Positions 1-8,709 of a stretch of DNA of 64,000 bases are shown piece by piece. The number at the start of each line of letters is the position of its first letter. Positions within the stretch are counted from its first letter, which is position 1. Source of the stretch: Corynebacterium sp. CNCTC7651 (GTDB taxonomy: Bacteria > Actinomycetota > Actinomycetes > Mycobacteriales > Mycobacteriaceae); NCBI RefSeq assembly GCF_021496665.1, contig NZ_CP071246.1:1984001-2048000 (forward strand), written 5' to 3'. A program made the translations under genes and the position numbers. The notes below the pieces were generated by a model. It was not told the DNA's origin, did not search any database, and saw only the letters and a program-made list of their open reading frames with translations.

Positions 1-94
1 GCTCCCGCGGGGCAGCCGTCAACCCGCTCGGCCCCCTGGACCCGGCCCCGCTGCGTAATTTTTCAGAGATCTCTCCCGATTGACTGGGAGTAGG

Positions 95-100
95 TACGTT
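95..100 (+). promoter_or_regulatory. possible -10 box of the coiled-coil envelope gene
   Basis: TACGTT fits the corynebacterial TANNNT -10 pattern, about 40 bases before the start codon. A short inverted repeat, CTCCC at 73-77 and GGGAG at 86-90, lies just upstream. No clear -35 is visible. Confidence 0.3.
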
Positions 101-140
101 CAACGTGCAGCTGTATCCCCAACTACTTCTCGAGGACGCA

Positions 141-1145
141 ATGAAGAAGACCCTCCGCGCCGGTGCCCTGGCCGTCGCTCTTGCAACTACCTCTGTAACC
201 GTTCCGGCGGCTATCGCCCCGGCAGCACTTGCCGCCGAGCAGCCAGCTGGCAATACCGGCGCTGCCAAGCAGTCCACCCCGAAGACGCTGGACGAGCAGA
301 TCGCGGACGCGGAGGCACAGCTGGAGCAGGTCAAGACCATTTACGACACAGCCAAGCTGAATGTGGAGGCCCTCAAGGCAGCAATTGCTAACGACGGCAA
401 GCCGACCGCCGCGCAGCAGAAGGCACTTGACGACGCTAAGGCTGCATTTGCACCCCATGAGGCCGCCTACAAAGCCGCAAAGAAGAAGCGTGATGATGCA
501 AAGGCCGCCGTCACCGCCGCGCAGACCAAGGCTAACGATGCAGCGAAGGCGCTTAAGAGCGCCAACGATGCGGTTACCACTGCTCAGGCGGAACTCAACC
601 AGCTGAATGCGAAAGTCAACGATAAGGACACCCCGAAGGAAAAGCAGCCAACGGCGGCTGACATCGCTGCGGCTGAAGAAAAGCTCGCGAAAGCAAAGGA
701 AGCCGTGCCTGGCAAGGAGAAGGCCGTCGAGAACGCAAACTGGGCCCTGCAGACAGCCCAGGGGACCGACTTGCTGGTCTCGGTTGAGTTCGACGATGTG
801 GAGAAGAAATACAACGAGGCTGACTTGGCACTGAAAAAAGTCGAGAACCAGATCAAGGGAAACAAGACTAGCGCCAAGGACGCGGAGGCCACCCTGCCCG
901 CAGCGGAGCTCGTGCTCGCCCGGGCGGAGGCTGCTGTAACCACGGCTCAGACCAACCTCGACAACCTCAAAGCACAGAAGGCTGCACAGGCGAACAAGAA
1001 GACCCCGAGCCTCCCGCAGTCCAGCAACCCGGACGGCTCCCTGACACCGGTGGGTATCGCGGGCATTGTTATCGGCGTACTGGCGGCGATCCTCGCTATC
1101 GGCGCAGCCCTGATGCCGAACCTGCAGCAGTTCCTGCCTCGCTAA
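141..1145 (+). CDS. secreted coiled-coil envelope protein with C-terminal membrane anchor
   Basis: I do not recognise a named family. The 334-residue protein starts with a signal peptide (KK near the N terminus, hydrophobic stretch, Ala-rich cleavage region near residue 32). An Ala/Lys/Glu-rich coiled-coil body fills residues 45-285. A single hydrophobic helix and a short basic tail (ending LPR) close the protein. The ATG at 141 is preferred over the in-frame ATG at 105 because it has a GAGGA ribosome site and places the signal peptide at the N terminus. A smaller protein of the same architecture, with a similar C-terminal helix, is encoded at 9590. The likely role is a membrane-tethered periplasmic or cell-wall spacer protein; this is inferred from shape only. 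Confidence 0.75.
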   Translation: MKKTLRAGALAVALATTSVTVPAAIAPAALAAEQPAGNTGAAKQSTPKTLDEQIADAEAQLEQVKTIYDTAKLNVEALKAAIANDGKPTAAQQKALDDAKAAFAPHEAAYKAAKKKRDDAKAAVTAAQTKANDAAKALKSANDAVTTAQAELNQLNAKVNDKDTPKEKQPTAADIAAAEEKLAKAKEAVPGKEKAVENANWALQTAQGTDLLVSVEFDDVEKKYNEADLALKKVENQIKGNKTSAKDAEATLPAAELVLARAEAAVTTAQTNLDNLKAQKAAQANKKTPSLPQSSNPDGSLTPVGIAGIVIGVLAAILAIGAALMPNLQQFLPR

Positions 1146-1239
1146 TCCTCAGATCGGGCCGGGTAAGAAAATCGGTCGGTTTCCTCGCTGGCGGCCCGCA
1201 AACTGGCCGCAGACCAGCCCGAACCCAGACACCGAAACC

Positions 1240-1355
1240 TAGGTACCGAATGGTAGGTATCGAAGTTCGCCCCCTCGGCGGCGTTTTTCGGTGTCTGCCC
1301 TTCGGGTCCTATATTTCGATATCTGCCCTTCGGGTCCTATATTTCGGTGTCTGCC
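1240..1355. repeat. intergenic repeat locus A: 28-bp tandem units of the ACCCGAAGGGCAGAT family
   Basis: Two full 28-bp units start at 1286 and 1314, and a partial third starts at 1342. Each begins TTTCG and contains TCTGCCCTTCGGGTCC. An opposed arm (GGTACCGAATGGTAGGTATCGAA region, near 1241-1265) gives weak inverted symmetry. Related units occur at 31567-31662 and 32714-32795. All three loci lie directly 3' of a gene, here the coiled-coil envelope gene. Confidence 0.75.
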
Positions 1356-1457
1356 GGATCTGGAACAAGTCCCCGCAAACTCACTCCAGGCAGCGCCTCC
1401 GCCCACTGAAAATTCATGGGCCAACACCAACGAATTGAGGTATTAGGCGAGCTCAAC

Positions 1458-1463
1458 TAGCGT
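1458..1463 (+). promoter_or_regulatory. -10 box TAGCGT of a probable leaderless transcript
   Basis: TAGCGT lies exactly 7 bases before the ATG at 1471, so transcription would begin at or next to the start codon. The same spacing recurs before many genes in this window. Confidence 0.5.
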
Positions 1464-1470
1464 GAGGCGC

Positions 1471-4400
1471 ATGTCAAAACCGGAACTTCACGCTGAGCAG
1501 GTGTCTTCAGACGCCCGCACCAGCACGAACGAGGGCACGGCCGAGCAGCCGCAGCCCACCGCGCCGGCGGAACCGCACGCCCACGCCGAGCACGCCCACG
1601 CCGACGCCGAGCACGCCCACGCCCATGCCGAGTCCGCCCACGCGGAGCACTTGCTGCGTGGCCACCTCGCGCCGTCGGCACGCACGCTGGTGGATATCGT
1701 CCTGGCCACCGCGGAGCAGTACCCGGACGCGCCCGCGATCGACGACGGCAGCGACGACGACGCCGACCACGAGGCCGCGGAAGAGACCAGCCACCACGCC
1801 AACAACACCGACCGCGACCACCACTCCGGCATCCTCACCTACGCCGAGCTGGTGGAGGAAGCGCAGCACCTCGCCGCCACGCTCAATGCCAACGGCATTG
1901 GCCCCGGCCAGCGCGTGGGCATCCGCATGACGTCGGGTACCCGCCACCTGTACATCGCCATCCTGGCCACGCTGTTCGCCGGCGCCGCCTATGTGCCGGT
2001 GGACGCGGATGACCCGCAGGAGCGCGCGGACCTGGTCTTCGGCGAGGCGGACATTGACGCAATGTTCACCGACCGCGGCCTGAAGGTACTCAAGCGCCAG
2101 CACGCGCAACCGCGCGAGCTCACCCCGGAGGACGATTGCTGGATCATCTTCACCTCCGGCTCCACGGGCACGCCGAAGGGCGTGGCGGTGACGCACCGCT
2201 CCGCAGCCGCATTCGTCGACGCGGAGGCGCGCCTGTTCTGCCAGGATGAGCCGCTGGGCCCGGAGGACCGTGTGCTCGCGGGCCTGTCCGTCGCCTTCGA
2301 CGCCAGCTGCGAAGAGATGTGGCTGGCCTGGCGCCACGGTGCCTGCCTGGTCCCCGCCCCGCGCAGCCTGGTCCGCAGTGGCCAGGACCTCGGCCCGTGG
2401 CTGATCCGCCGCGACGTCACTGTCGTGTCTACCGTCCCCACCCTCGCCGGCCTGTGGCCCGCGGAAGCGCTGGACGGCGTTCGCCTACTCATCGTGGGCG
2501 GCGAGGCCTGCCCGCAGGAGCTGGCGGATCGCCTCAGCGCGGAGCGCGAGATGTGGAATACGTACGGGCCGACGGAAGCGACCGTCGTAGCCAGCGCTGC
2601 GAAGCTGGAGCCGGGCAAACCGGTGACCATCGGTTGGGCGCTGGACGGCTGGGACCTGCGCGTTCAGCCGGACGGCGAGCTGGTGATCGGCGGCGTGGGC
2701 CTCGCGCGCTACTTGGACCCGGCGAAGGACGCGGAGAAGTACGCGCCGCTGGGCGACTGGCAGCGCGCGTACCGCACCGGCGACCACGTGCGCATCACTG
2801 ACGACGGCCTCGCCTTCATCGGCCGCGCGGACGACCAGGTGAAAATCGGCGGCCGCCGCATCGAGCTCGGCGAAGTTGAGGCGAACGTCGCAGCGCTGCC
2901 CGGCGTGTACAACAGCGCCGTAGCCGTGCAGAAACTCCCGGGCGGCGACAAAGTCCTGGTCGGCTACGTCTCCCCCGACCCCGGCGCCGAGCTCGACCCG
3001 GCCACCATGCGCGCCCAGCTCACCGAGGTCATGCCGGCCGCGCTCGTGCCGCGCATCGCCATCCTGGACGAGCTGCCCGTGCGCACCTCCGGCAAGGTGG
3101 ATAAGGCCGCGCTGCCGTGGCCGCTGCCTGCATCCGTCGAGGTCGCGGGCCTGACCGACACGGAGCGCTGGGTCGCGGAACAGTGGGTCGAGGTCCTGGG
3201 CATGGACGTCACCAGCGTGGACGCGGACTTCTTCGACCTCGGCGGCACCTCCCTCGCCGCCGCCGCGCTGGTCGCCCGCCTGCGCGAGCGCGTGCCGACG
3301 TTCGCCGTCCGCGACCTCTACGACCATCCCCGCCTCGGGGCGCTCGCTTCGCGTATCGACGCTTCCGTCAAACCCAACACCCCAACCATCGACCGCCACG
3401 TCAAACCTGTCACCGCGAGCACCCGCGTGGCCCAGACGCTGACACTCGCGGCCGTGATGACGCTGCGCGCCGCTAGCCCGATCATCTGGATTCTGCTGGC
3501 CATGGCTATTGCCATGCCCGGATCCTACATCGTCCCGGTGTTGATCCTGTGGTTGATCTTCTGCACCCCGCTGGGCCGCGTGCCCATCGGCGCGTACGGC
3601 GCACGCCTGATTCGCGACGGCTTCCGTGGCCGCCTCGCCCCCGGCGAGTACCCGCGCGGCGGCGCCACGCACCTGCGCCTCTGGGCCGCGGAGCGCTGGC
3701 TGCAGGCCTCCGGCGCGCTGAACCTCTCAGCCACGCCACTGTTCAAAACCACCGCCCGCATCCTGGGCAACCGCGTGGGCAAAGACGTGGACATGCAGAC
3801 GTTGCCGCCGGTCAGCGGCCTGGTCACCATCGGCGCGGGCACGTCCATCGAGCCCGGCGCGGACCTCTCCGGCTACTGGCTGGACGGGGACATCCTGCGG
3901 GTCGGCACCATTACCATCGGCAAGGACGTGCGCATCGGCGCCCGCTCCACCCTCTTGCCCGGCGCGGAGATCCGCGAGGGCGCAGAGGTGGAGCCGAACT
4001 CCACCGTCACCGGGCGCAAGCCGGTGAAGAAGCACGCGCGCTGGGCTGGCTCGCCGGCGCGCAAGGTGGGCAAGACCAAGCAGACCTTCCCCACCGAAGC
4101 CCCGCCGGCGGGCCGCGCATGGGCCGCCGCGTACACAGTAACCGCTCTCATCATCGGTGCGTTGCCGCTGGTCAGCCTCGGTGTAGCAGCGTGGGCAGCC
4201 TTCCGCTTCACCATCGCGACGGGCCGCCCGCTGCTCGCCGGCGCTCTCGGCGGCGTGGTCTACCAAGCAGTTGGCATGGTGCTTGTGCTTGTTGGTGTAA
4301 GGGTGGCGTCGATAAGCGTGAAGCCCGGAACCCACCCCGTACGCAGCGCGCCGGGCCTGGGGCTGTGGACGGTGACGCGCCTGATGGACGACGCCCGCTC

Positions 4401-5475
4401 GCGCCACTTCCCCGTCTACGCCAGCCTGCTCACGCCGGTGTGGCTGCGTGCGCTCGGCGCGCGCATCGGCCGCGGCGCGGAGGTCTCCACCGCGGTCATG
4501 GCACCCACGCTCACCGAGGTGCGCGAGGGGGCATTTCTTGCCGACGACACCCTGATCACCCCCTACGAACTCAGCGGGGGCTGGATGCGTGCCGACGAAA
4601 CCGTGATCGGCAAACGCGCCTTCGTGGGCAACTCTGGCGTTGTGGCGCCGGGCCGCAAGGTGGCCAAGGGGTCGCTGGTGGCGGTGCAGTCCGCGGCGCC
4701 GAAGAAGTCCAAGGCCGGGTCCAACTGGTGGGGTTCCCCGCCGGAACGCATGCGCCGCGTGGAGGTTGCCGCGGATGGCGGCGAGGCCGCGACGTTCGAG
4801 CCGTCCAGGGGCCTGCGCGCCCGGCGCGGACTGATTGAGACGCTGCGCCTGCTGGCGCCGGCGGCGCAGGGTGTGCTCGCGGCCGGGTTTGTGTTCGGCA
4901 CCATCGCGCTGTTCGATAGCTTCGGCCTGTGGGTCCTCGCGTTCGGCGGCCTGCTGTGGATGGCGCTCGGCGCGGTTGCGCTTGCGGTGACGGCCCTGGC
5001 CAAGTGGGTCTGCGTGGGCCGCCACAAGGCGGGCGAGCACCCGCTCTACTCCTGGTTCGTCTGGCTCAACGAGCTGCAGGACCAGTTTGTGGAGACGCTG
5101 GCCGCGCCGTGGTTCTTCAACTGGGCCGGCGGCTCCGGCGAGATGAACCTGGCGCTGCGCCTGCTTGGCGTGAAGGTGGGGCGCGGCGCGTGGGTGGAGT
5201 CCTACTGGTTCCCGGAGACGGATCTGTGCCGCGTGGGCACCGGCGCCGCCGTGGGCCCCGGCACCGTGGTGCAGACGCACCTGTTCCAGGACCGCGTCAT
5301 GTCGCTCGCGCCGGTGGAGATTGGCGATGGCGCCACGTTGGGCGCGAACTCGGTGGCGCTGCCGGGTTCCTCGCTTGGGCGTGCCGCCACCATCGCCCCC
5401 GGCTCGCTGGTCATGCGCGGCGACGTAGTGCCGGCCTCCACCGTGTGGCAGGGCAACCCCGTCGAGGCGGCGTAG
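1471..5475 (+). CDS. Pls/PosA-type membrane non-ribosomal peptide synthetase
   Basis: This 1,334-residue protein has one adenylation domain (about residues 55-560), one carrier domain (about 570-640) and a membrane half with hexapeptide-type repeat regions. Adenylation motifs are visible: FTSGSTGTPKG (A3), NTYGPTE (A5), YRTGD (A7), GRADDQVKIGGRRIE (A8) and TSGKVDK (A10). The carrier serine sits in DLGGTSLAA. About six membrane helices follow in three pairs (near 655-710, 885-950 and 1130-1190), separating three left-handed beta-helix-like segments. This is the layout of epsilon-poly-lysine synthetase Pls and PosA-family enzymes of about 1,300 residues, which polymerise an amino acid without a thioesterase. 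The product here is unknown. The N-terminal 50 residues are strikingly rich in His-Ala. The ATG at 1471 is chosen over GTG 1462 because of the leaderless -10. Confidence 0.85.
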   Translation: MSKPELHAEQVSSDARTSTNEGTAEQPQPTAPAEPHAHAEHAHADAEHAHAHAESAHAEHLLRGHLAPSARTLVDIVLATAEQYPDAPAIDDGSDDDADHEAAEETSHHANNTDRDHHSGILTYAELVEEAQHLAATLNANGIGPGQRVGIRMTSGTRHLYIAILATLFAGAAYVPVDADDPQERADLVFGEADIDAMFTDRGLKVLKRQHAQPRELTPEDDCWIIFTSGSTGTPKGVAVTHRSAAAFVDAEARLFCQDEPLGPEDRVLAGLSVAFDASCEEMWLAWRHGACLVPAPRSLVRSGQDLGPWLIRRDVTVVSTVPTLAGLWPAEALDGVRLLIVGGEACPQELADRLSAEREMWNTYGPTEATVVASAAKLEPGKPVTIGWALDGWDLRVQPDGELVIGGVGLARYLDPAKDAEKYAPLGDWQRAYRTGDHVRITDDGLAFIGRADDQVKIGGRRIELGEVEANVAALPGVYNSAVAVQKLPGGDKVLVGYVSPDPGAELDPATMRAQLTEVMPAALVPRIAILDELPVRTSGKVDKAALPWPLPASVEVAGLTDTERWVAEQWVEVLGMDVTSVDADFFDLGGTSLAAAALVARLRERVPTFAVRDLYDHPRLGALASRIDASVKPNTPTIDRHVKPVTASTRVAQTLTLAAVMTLRAASPIIWILLAMAIAMPGSYIVPVLILWLIFCTPLGRVPIGAYGARLIRDGFRGRLAPGEYPRGGATHLRLWAAERWLQASGALNLSATPLFKTTARILGNRVGKDVDMQTLPPVSGLVTIGAGTSIEPGADLSGYWLDGDILRVGTITIGKDVRIGARSTLLPGAEIREGAEVEPNSTVTGRKPVKKHARWAGSPARKVGKTKQTFPTEAPPAGRAWAAAYTVTALIIGALPLVSLGVAAWAAFRFTIATGRPLLAGALGGVVYQAVGMVLVLVGVRVASISVKPGTHPVRSAPGLGLWTVTRLMDDARSRHFPVYASLLTPVWLRALGARIGRGAEVSTAVMAPTLTEVREGAFLADDTLITPYELSGGWMRADETVIGKRAFVGNSGVVAPGRKVAKGSLVAVQSAAPKKSKAGSNWWGSPPERMRRVEVAADGGEAATFEPSRGLRARRGLIETLRLLAPAAQGVLAAGFVFGTIALFDSFGLWVLAFGGLLWMALGAVALAVTALAKWVCVGRHKAGEHPLYSWFVWLNELQDQFVETLAAPWFFNWAGGSGEMNLALRLLGVKVGRGAWVESYWFPETDLCRVGTGAAVGPGTVVQTHLFQDRVMSLAPVEIGDGATLGANSVALPGSSLGRAATIAPGSLVMRGDVVPASTVWQGNPVEAA

Positions 5476-5519
5476 CGGGCGCGGCTTGCTCCCGCAGAGC
5501 AGCTAATCCCGCACCCCGC

Positions 5520-6032
5520 CTACTCCTGCAGAGCCCGCGCGATCTGGGCGATTGGCAACATAAGGTGCAGCGGCTCCCCCGGCAACTCAATGAAGTCCGC
5601 GGCGCTGAGGTAGAACTGCTTCGCTTCCTCGTTCAACGCGTGCACCACTACTGCCGCGGCCCCGATCGCCTCCGATCCGGCGAGGCAGCGGGTCAACGCG
5701 TCCCGGAGCAGCGCCCGGCCGATCCCCTTCCCCTGCGCCCTCTGGTCCACGGCCAGCCGGGCGAGGATCACCACCGGAATCGCGCGCGGGCGCCCCGAGG
5801 CAAAGTCTTCCGGTGCGAGCTCCTTTTCCACGCTGCCGGTACACACGGCGTAGTACCCCATCACTCGGTCGTTCCACGTGCTCACGTACACCACGCAGTT
5901 CCGCGCACGCTGGTTCTGCATGGCGTAGCGGTGGAACCAGATGTCCAAGGACGGTTCGCCAGAGGAAAAGTCTTTACGGTTGTCTGACTTCTCCAGCCGC
6001 CTCGGTGGCTGCAGGACGTTGTCAGCGGTCAA
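5520..6032 (-). CDS. GNAT-family toxin of a DUF1778-GNAT toxin-antitoxin pair
   Basis: The 170-residue acetyltransferase is of the TacT/AtaT type, which blocks translation by acetylating aminoacyl-tRNA. The acetyl-CoA loop reads QGKGIGRALL (about residues 110-119), and the N-terminal FSSGEPSLDIW segment is typical of the family. No ATG opens the frame at the right place. A TTG at 6032 follows AGGAG with a 7-base gap, so TTG is the likely start. It overlaps the antitoxin stop by 11 bases, as expected for translational coupling. The enzyme acts in the cytoplasm and is presumed to be neutralised by the upstream protein. Substrate tRNA is not predictable from sequence. Confidence 0.8.
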   Translation of the reverse strand: MTADNVLQPPRRLEKSDNRKDFSSGEPSLDIWFHRYAMQNQRARNCVVYVSTWNDRVMGYYAVCTGSVEKELAPEDFASGRPRAIPVVILARLAVDQRAQGKGIGRALLRDALTRCLAGSEAIGAAAVVVHALNEEAKQFYLSAADFIELPGEPLHLMLPIAQIARALQE

Positions 6033-6306
6033 AGGAGAACTCCTGGCCGAACACGTCCGGCTCCGCGAACAGGGCTGCAAGCTTTCCTACGCGAATCGGT
6101 TGGTCCAGAGCGTGACGGAACACGTCAAAATCCGCTTGATCAAGCACAAACCTGCGCTTGTCCGCCAGCACGATCTCTGCCTCGTGCACTGCGCTGCTCA
6201 GCACGAACTCCGACACCGATTGCTCAGTCGCCTCAGCCGCGCGCCGAAGCAGCTCGTTCTGCGCTGACGTGGCCCGCAGATTGAGCCGCTGATCCTTGAT
6301 AGTCAT
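6022..6306 (-). CDS. DUF1778 (TacA-like) ribbon-helix-helix antitoxin
   Basis: This 94-residue protein has an N-terminal segment (KDQRLNLRATSAQNELLRRA) matching the DUF1778 DNA-binding fold and an acidic/aromatic C terminus (FAEPDVFGQEFSFDR) that in related pairs wraps the toxin. The ATG at 6306 is chosen because GGGGAGG lies 6 bases upstream; longer in-frame starts have no such site. It is the first gene of the pair, and its stop overlaps the toxin start. Two TTGTACA boxes 11 bp apart lie upstream and are the probable autoregulatory operator. Confidence 0.82.
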   Translation of the reverse strand: MTIKDQRLNLRATSAQNELLRRAAEATEQSVSEFVLSSAVHEAEIVLADKRRFVLDQADFDVFRHALDQPIRVGKLAALFAEPDVFGQEFSFDR

Positions 6307-6326
6307 CGGTAACCTCCCCATCTCAT

Positions 6327-6346
6327 TTGTACACACATTGTACATA
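6327..6346 (-). promoter_or_regulatory. operator/promoter of the toxin-antitoxin operon
   Basis: TTGTACA occurs at 6327-6333 and again at 6338-6344, each containing the palindrome TGTACA, one helical turn apart. On the minus strand TACAAT overlaps the second box and could be the -10. The spacing suits cooperative binding of ribbon-helix-helix dimers. Confidence 0.55.
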
Positions 6347-6376
6347 CACTCACCAACCGGCGCCCCGGCAATTTGC

Positions 6377-6474
6377 AAAGTAGACCGACTGGTGTAGTTT
6401 TAGCGGACAAGATAGTTCACTGAGCGTCGTAAAGCTTGCAAAAGCTCCGCGACCTGCACTGGAAAGTAGACCGA
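6377..6474 (+). repeat. 12-bp direct repeat in the divergent control region
   Basis: AAAGTAGACCGA occurs at 6377-6388 and 6463-6474, 86 bp apart, between the toxin-antitoxin promoter and the importer. The second copy includes the ribosome site region of the binding-protein gene. A regulator site is possible but unproven. Confidence 0.45.
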
Positions 6475-6475
6475 T

Positions 6476-7360
6476 ATGTCTGTAACCCGTAACCGCCTCG
6501 CTGCCGGCCTTGCCGCACTGGTTGCCGCAGCAACCCTGACCGCGTGCGGCGGCACCGAAACCGCCGGCACCTCCGCCACCACCGCGGGCGGCGACACCGC
6601 CGCCTCCGCCGGCTACCGCAGCGTGGAAGACATTCAGAACGACGGCACCGTGAAGATCGGCGTGTTCTCCGACAAGGCTCCGTTCGGCTACGTGGACGCG
6701 AACGGCAAGTACGCGGGCTACGACATCGAGTACGGCAACCGCCTCGGCGAGGACCTAGGCGTGAACGTGGAGTACGTGCCGGTGGAGGCGGCCTCCCGCG
6801 TGGAGTTCCTGGACACCAACAAGGTGGACATCATCCTGGCCAACTTCACCCTCACCCCGGAGCGCCAGGAGAAGGTGGACTTTGCCAACCCGTACATGAA
6901 GGTCTCCCTGGGCGCCGTCACCCCGGACAAGGCTCCGCTGAACAGCGTGGAAGAGCTTGAGGGCAAGAACGTGATCGTGGTCAAGGGCACCACGGCGGAG
7001 ACCTTCCTGGAGAAGAACCACCCGGAGATCAAGCTGACCAAGTTTGAGCAGTACACCGAGGCCACCAACGCGCTTATCGACGGCCGCGGCGATGCCTGGG
7101 TGACCGACAACACCGAGGCCCTTGCATGGGCCGCGAAGACCGACGGCTTCACCGCCACCATCCCCACGCTGGGTGAGACCGACACCATCGCCGGCGCCGT
7201 GGCCAAGGGCAACACCGACCTGCGCGACTGGATGAACAACGAGCTGGAGGACCTGGGCAAGGAGAACTTCTTCCACCAGGCCTACGACAAGACGCTGAAG
7301 CCGGTCTACGGCGACGCGGTCTCCGCCGACGACTTGGTCGTCGAGGGCGGCAAGCTCTAA
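6476..7360 (+). CDS. polar amino acid ABC transporter substrate-binding lipoprotein
   Basis: This is a family 3 periplasmic binding protein of 294 residues, which captures an amino acid outside the membrane and delivers it to the permease pair encoded next. A lipoprotein signal peptide ends in LTAC, with the lipidated Cys at about residue 23. The ligand domain starts at about residue 45 (GTVKIGVFSDKAPFGY) and shows GYDIEYGNRL and ANFTLTPERQEKVDFA, typical of Glu/Gln/Cys-type binders. GGAAAG 9 bases upstream supports the ATG. It is first in a four-gene transporter set. The order differs from gluABCD, where the ATPase comes first, so I do not assign a ligand. Confidence 0.88.
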   Translation: MSVTRNRLAAGLAALVAAATLTACGGTETAGTSATTAGGDTAASAGYRSVEDIQNDGTVKIGVFSDKAPFGYVDANGKYAGYDIEYGNRLGEDLGVNVEYVPVEAASRVEFLDTNKVDIILANFTLTPERQEKVDFANPYMKVSLGAVTPDKAPLNSVEELEGKNVIVVKGTTAETFLEKNHPEIKLTKFEQYTEATNALIDGRGDAWVTDNTEALAWAAKTDGFTATIPTLGETDTIAGAVAKGNTDLRDWMNNELEDLGKENFFHQAYDKTLKPVYGDAVSADDLVVEGGKL

Positions 7361-7394
7361 CCCACCCGTTCTAGGCTCGGAGGCCAACACCCCA

Positions 7395-8048
7395 GTGGAT
7401 TTCTCGGTAGTAGCCGACAACATCCCGGTTTATGCGCAGGCGGCAGTCCTCACCGTGAGGGTTGCCGCCAAAGGCATTCTCCTGGCATTTTTGGTCGGCA
7501 TCGTATGTGCAAGTGTGAAGTATTTCCGCGTGCCGGTGCTCAGCCAGCTGGTCACCGCGTACGTGGAACTGTCCCGCAACACCCCGCTTTTGGTCCAGCT
7601 GTTCTTCCTCTACTTCGGCCTGCCCAAGCTGGGCATTGTGCTCTCCTCGGAGACGTGCGCCGTGGTTGGCCTCGGGTTCCTCGGCGGCAGCTATATGGCT
7701 GAGGCGATCCGTGCTGGGTTGGAAGGGGTTCCGGAGAGTCAGCTGCAGTCGTCGTTAAGCTTGGGCCTCAGCCGGACGCAGGCCCTGCGCCACGTGATCT
7801 CCCCGCAAGCGGCGGCGATTGCGCTACCCGCGCTGACGGCGAACATTGTGTTCCTGATCAAGGAGACCTCGGTGGTCAGCATCGTGGCGCTGCCGGATCT
7901 GGTGTACACGGCGAAGGAGCAGATCGGCCAGACGTACGAGACGCGGGAGGCCCTGTTCCTCCTGGTTACGTTCTACCTGCTGATTCTGCTGCCGATCTCC
8001 CTGATCGCGGGTGCCGTGGAGAGGAAGGTGCGCGCGAATGTTTTCTGA
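7395..8048 (+). CDS. polar amino acid ABC transporter permease
   Basis: This 217-residue HisM/GlnP-type inner-membrane permease has about five helices. The family N-terminal signature ELSRNTPLLVQLFFLYFGLP is present, and the cytoplasmic loop that contacts the ATPase reads EAIRAGLEGVPESQLQSSLS followed by LGLSRTQ. The start is GTG at 7395, with GGAGG about 10 bases upstream. Its stop overlaps the second permease start by 11 bases, which implies coupled translation and a heterodimeric permease. Confidence 0.87.
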   Translation: MDFSVVADNIPVYAQAAVLTVRVAAKGILLAFLVGIVCASVKYFRVPVLSQLVTAYVELSRNTPLLVQLFFLYFGLPKLGIVLSSETCAVVGLGFLGGSYMAEAIRAGLEGVPESQLQSSLSLGLSRTQALRHVISPQAAAIALPALTANIVFLIKETSVVSIVALPDLVYTAKEQIGQTYETREALFLLVTFYLLILLPISLIAGAVERKVRANVF

Positions 8049-8709
8049 TCTTGAGGTCCTCGCCCAAGGCAACAACTTCGCCCGCCTGCTGGGCGGCCTG
8101 TGGGTCTCAGTGCAGATCGCGCTCGCGTCCATGGGGCTCTCTGTGGTGCTGGGCACCCTGCTGGGCGTGGTGATGACGTCCAAGAACCGCGCCGTGCAGG
8201 TAATCACCCAGATCTACCTGCAGTTTGTGCGCATCATGCCCCAGCTGGTGCTGCTGTTCCTGGTGTACTTCGACCTCACGCGCGGCTTCGGCATCAACCT
8301 GGACGCCAAGCTCGCGGCCGTGATCGTATTCACGCTGTGGGGCACCGCGGAGATGGGCGACCTGGTGCGCGGCTCCATCCAGGCCGTGCCGCAGCACCAG
8401 TATCTTTCCGCGGCGGCGCTGGGCATTGAGGGCCGCGACCTGTACCGCCACGTGGTGCTGCCCCAAGCCGTGCGCGGGCTGCTGCCGCTGACCATTAACC
8501 TGACCAACCGCATGATCATGACCACTTCGCTGGTCGCGCTCATCGGCGTTGTCGAAGTGCTGAAAGTTGCGCAACAAATCATCGACGCCAACCGCTTCGA
8601 CTACCCCTCCGCCGCGCTGTGGATCTACGGCGTGGTGTTCCTGCTCTACTTCGCGGTGTGTTTCCCCATCTCCCTCGCCGCACGCAAACTCGAGAAAAGG
8701 TGGCGCTAA
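8038..8709 (+). CDS. polar amino acid ABC transporter permease
   Basis: This is the second permease half, 223 residues. It carries FVRIMPQLVLLFLVYFDL as the first transport signature and AALGIEGRDLYRHVVLPQAV as the ATPase-contact loop. The ATG at 8038 lies inside the end of the preceding gene, and the ATPase gene begins on the base after its stop, so the three are translated as one unit. Confidence 0.87.
   Translation: MFSDLEVLAQGNNFARLLGGLWVSVQIALASMGLSVVLGTLLGVVMTSKNRAVQVITQIYLQFVRIMPQLVLLFLVYFDLTRGFGINLDAKLAAVIVFTLWGTAEMGDLVRGSIQAVPQHQYLSAAALGIEGRDLYRHVVLPQAVRGLLPLTINLTNRMIMTTSLVALIGVVEVLKVAQQIIDANRFDYPSAALWIYGVVFLLYFAVCFPISLAARKLEKRWR

Noticed and set aside
80..391. 103-codon frame overlapping the first envelope gene
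   Set aside because: It is Arg/Gly-rich in a shifted frame, without ribosome site or signal peptide.
3727..5280. 517-codon open frame antisense to the NRPS gene
   Set aside because: Same antisense artefact: Arg/His/Ala-rich, no motif, and the plus strand carries clear NRPS and beta-helix sequence.
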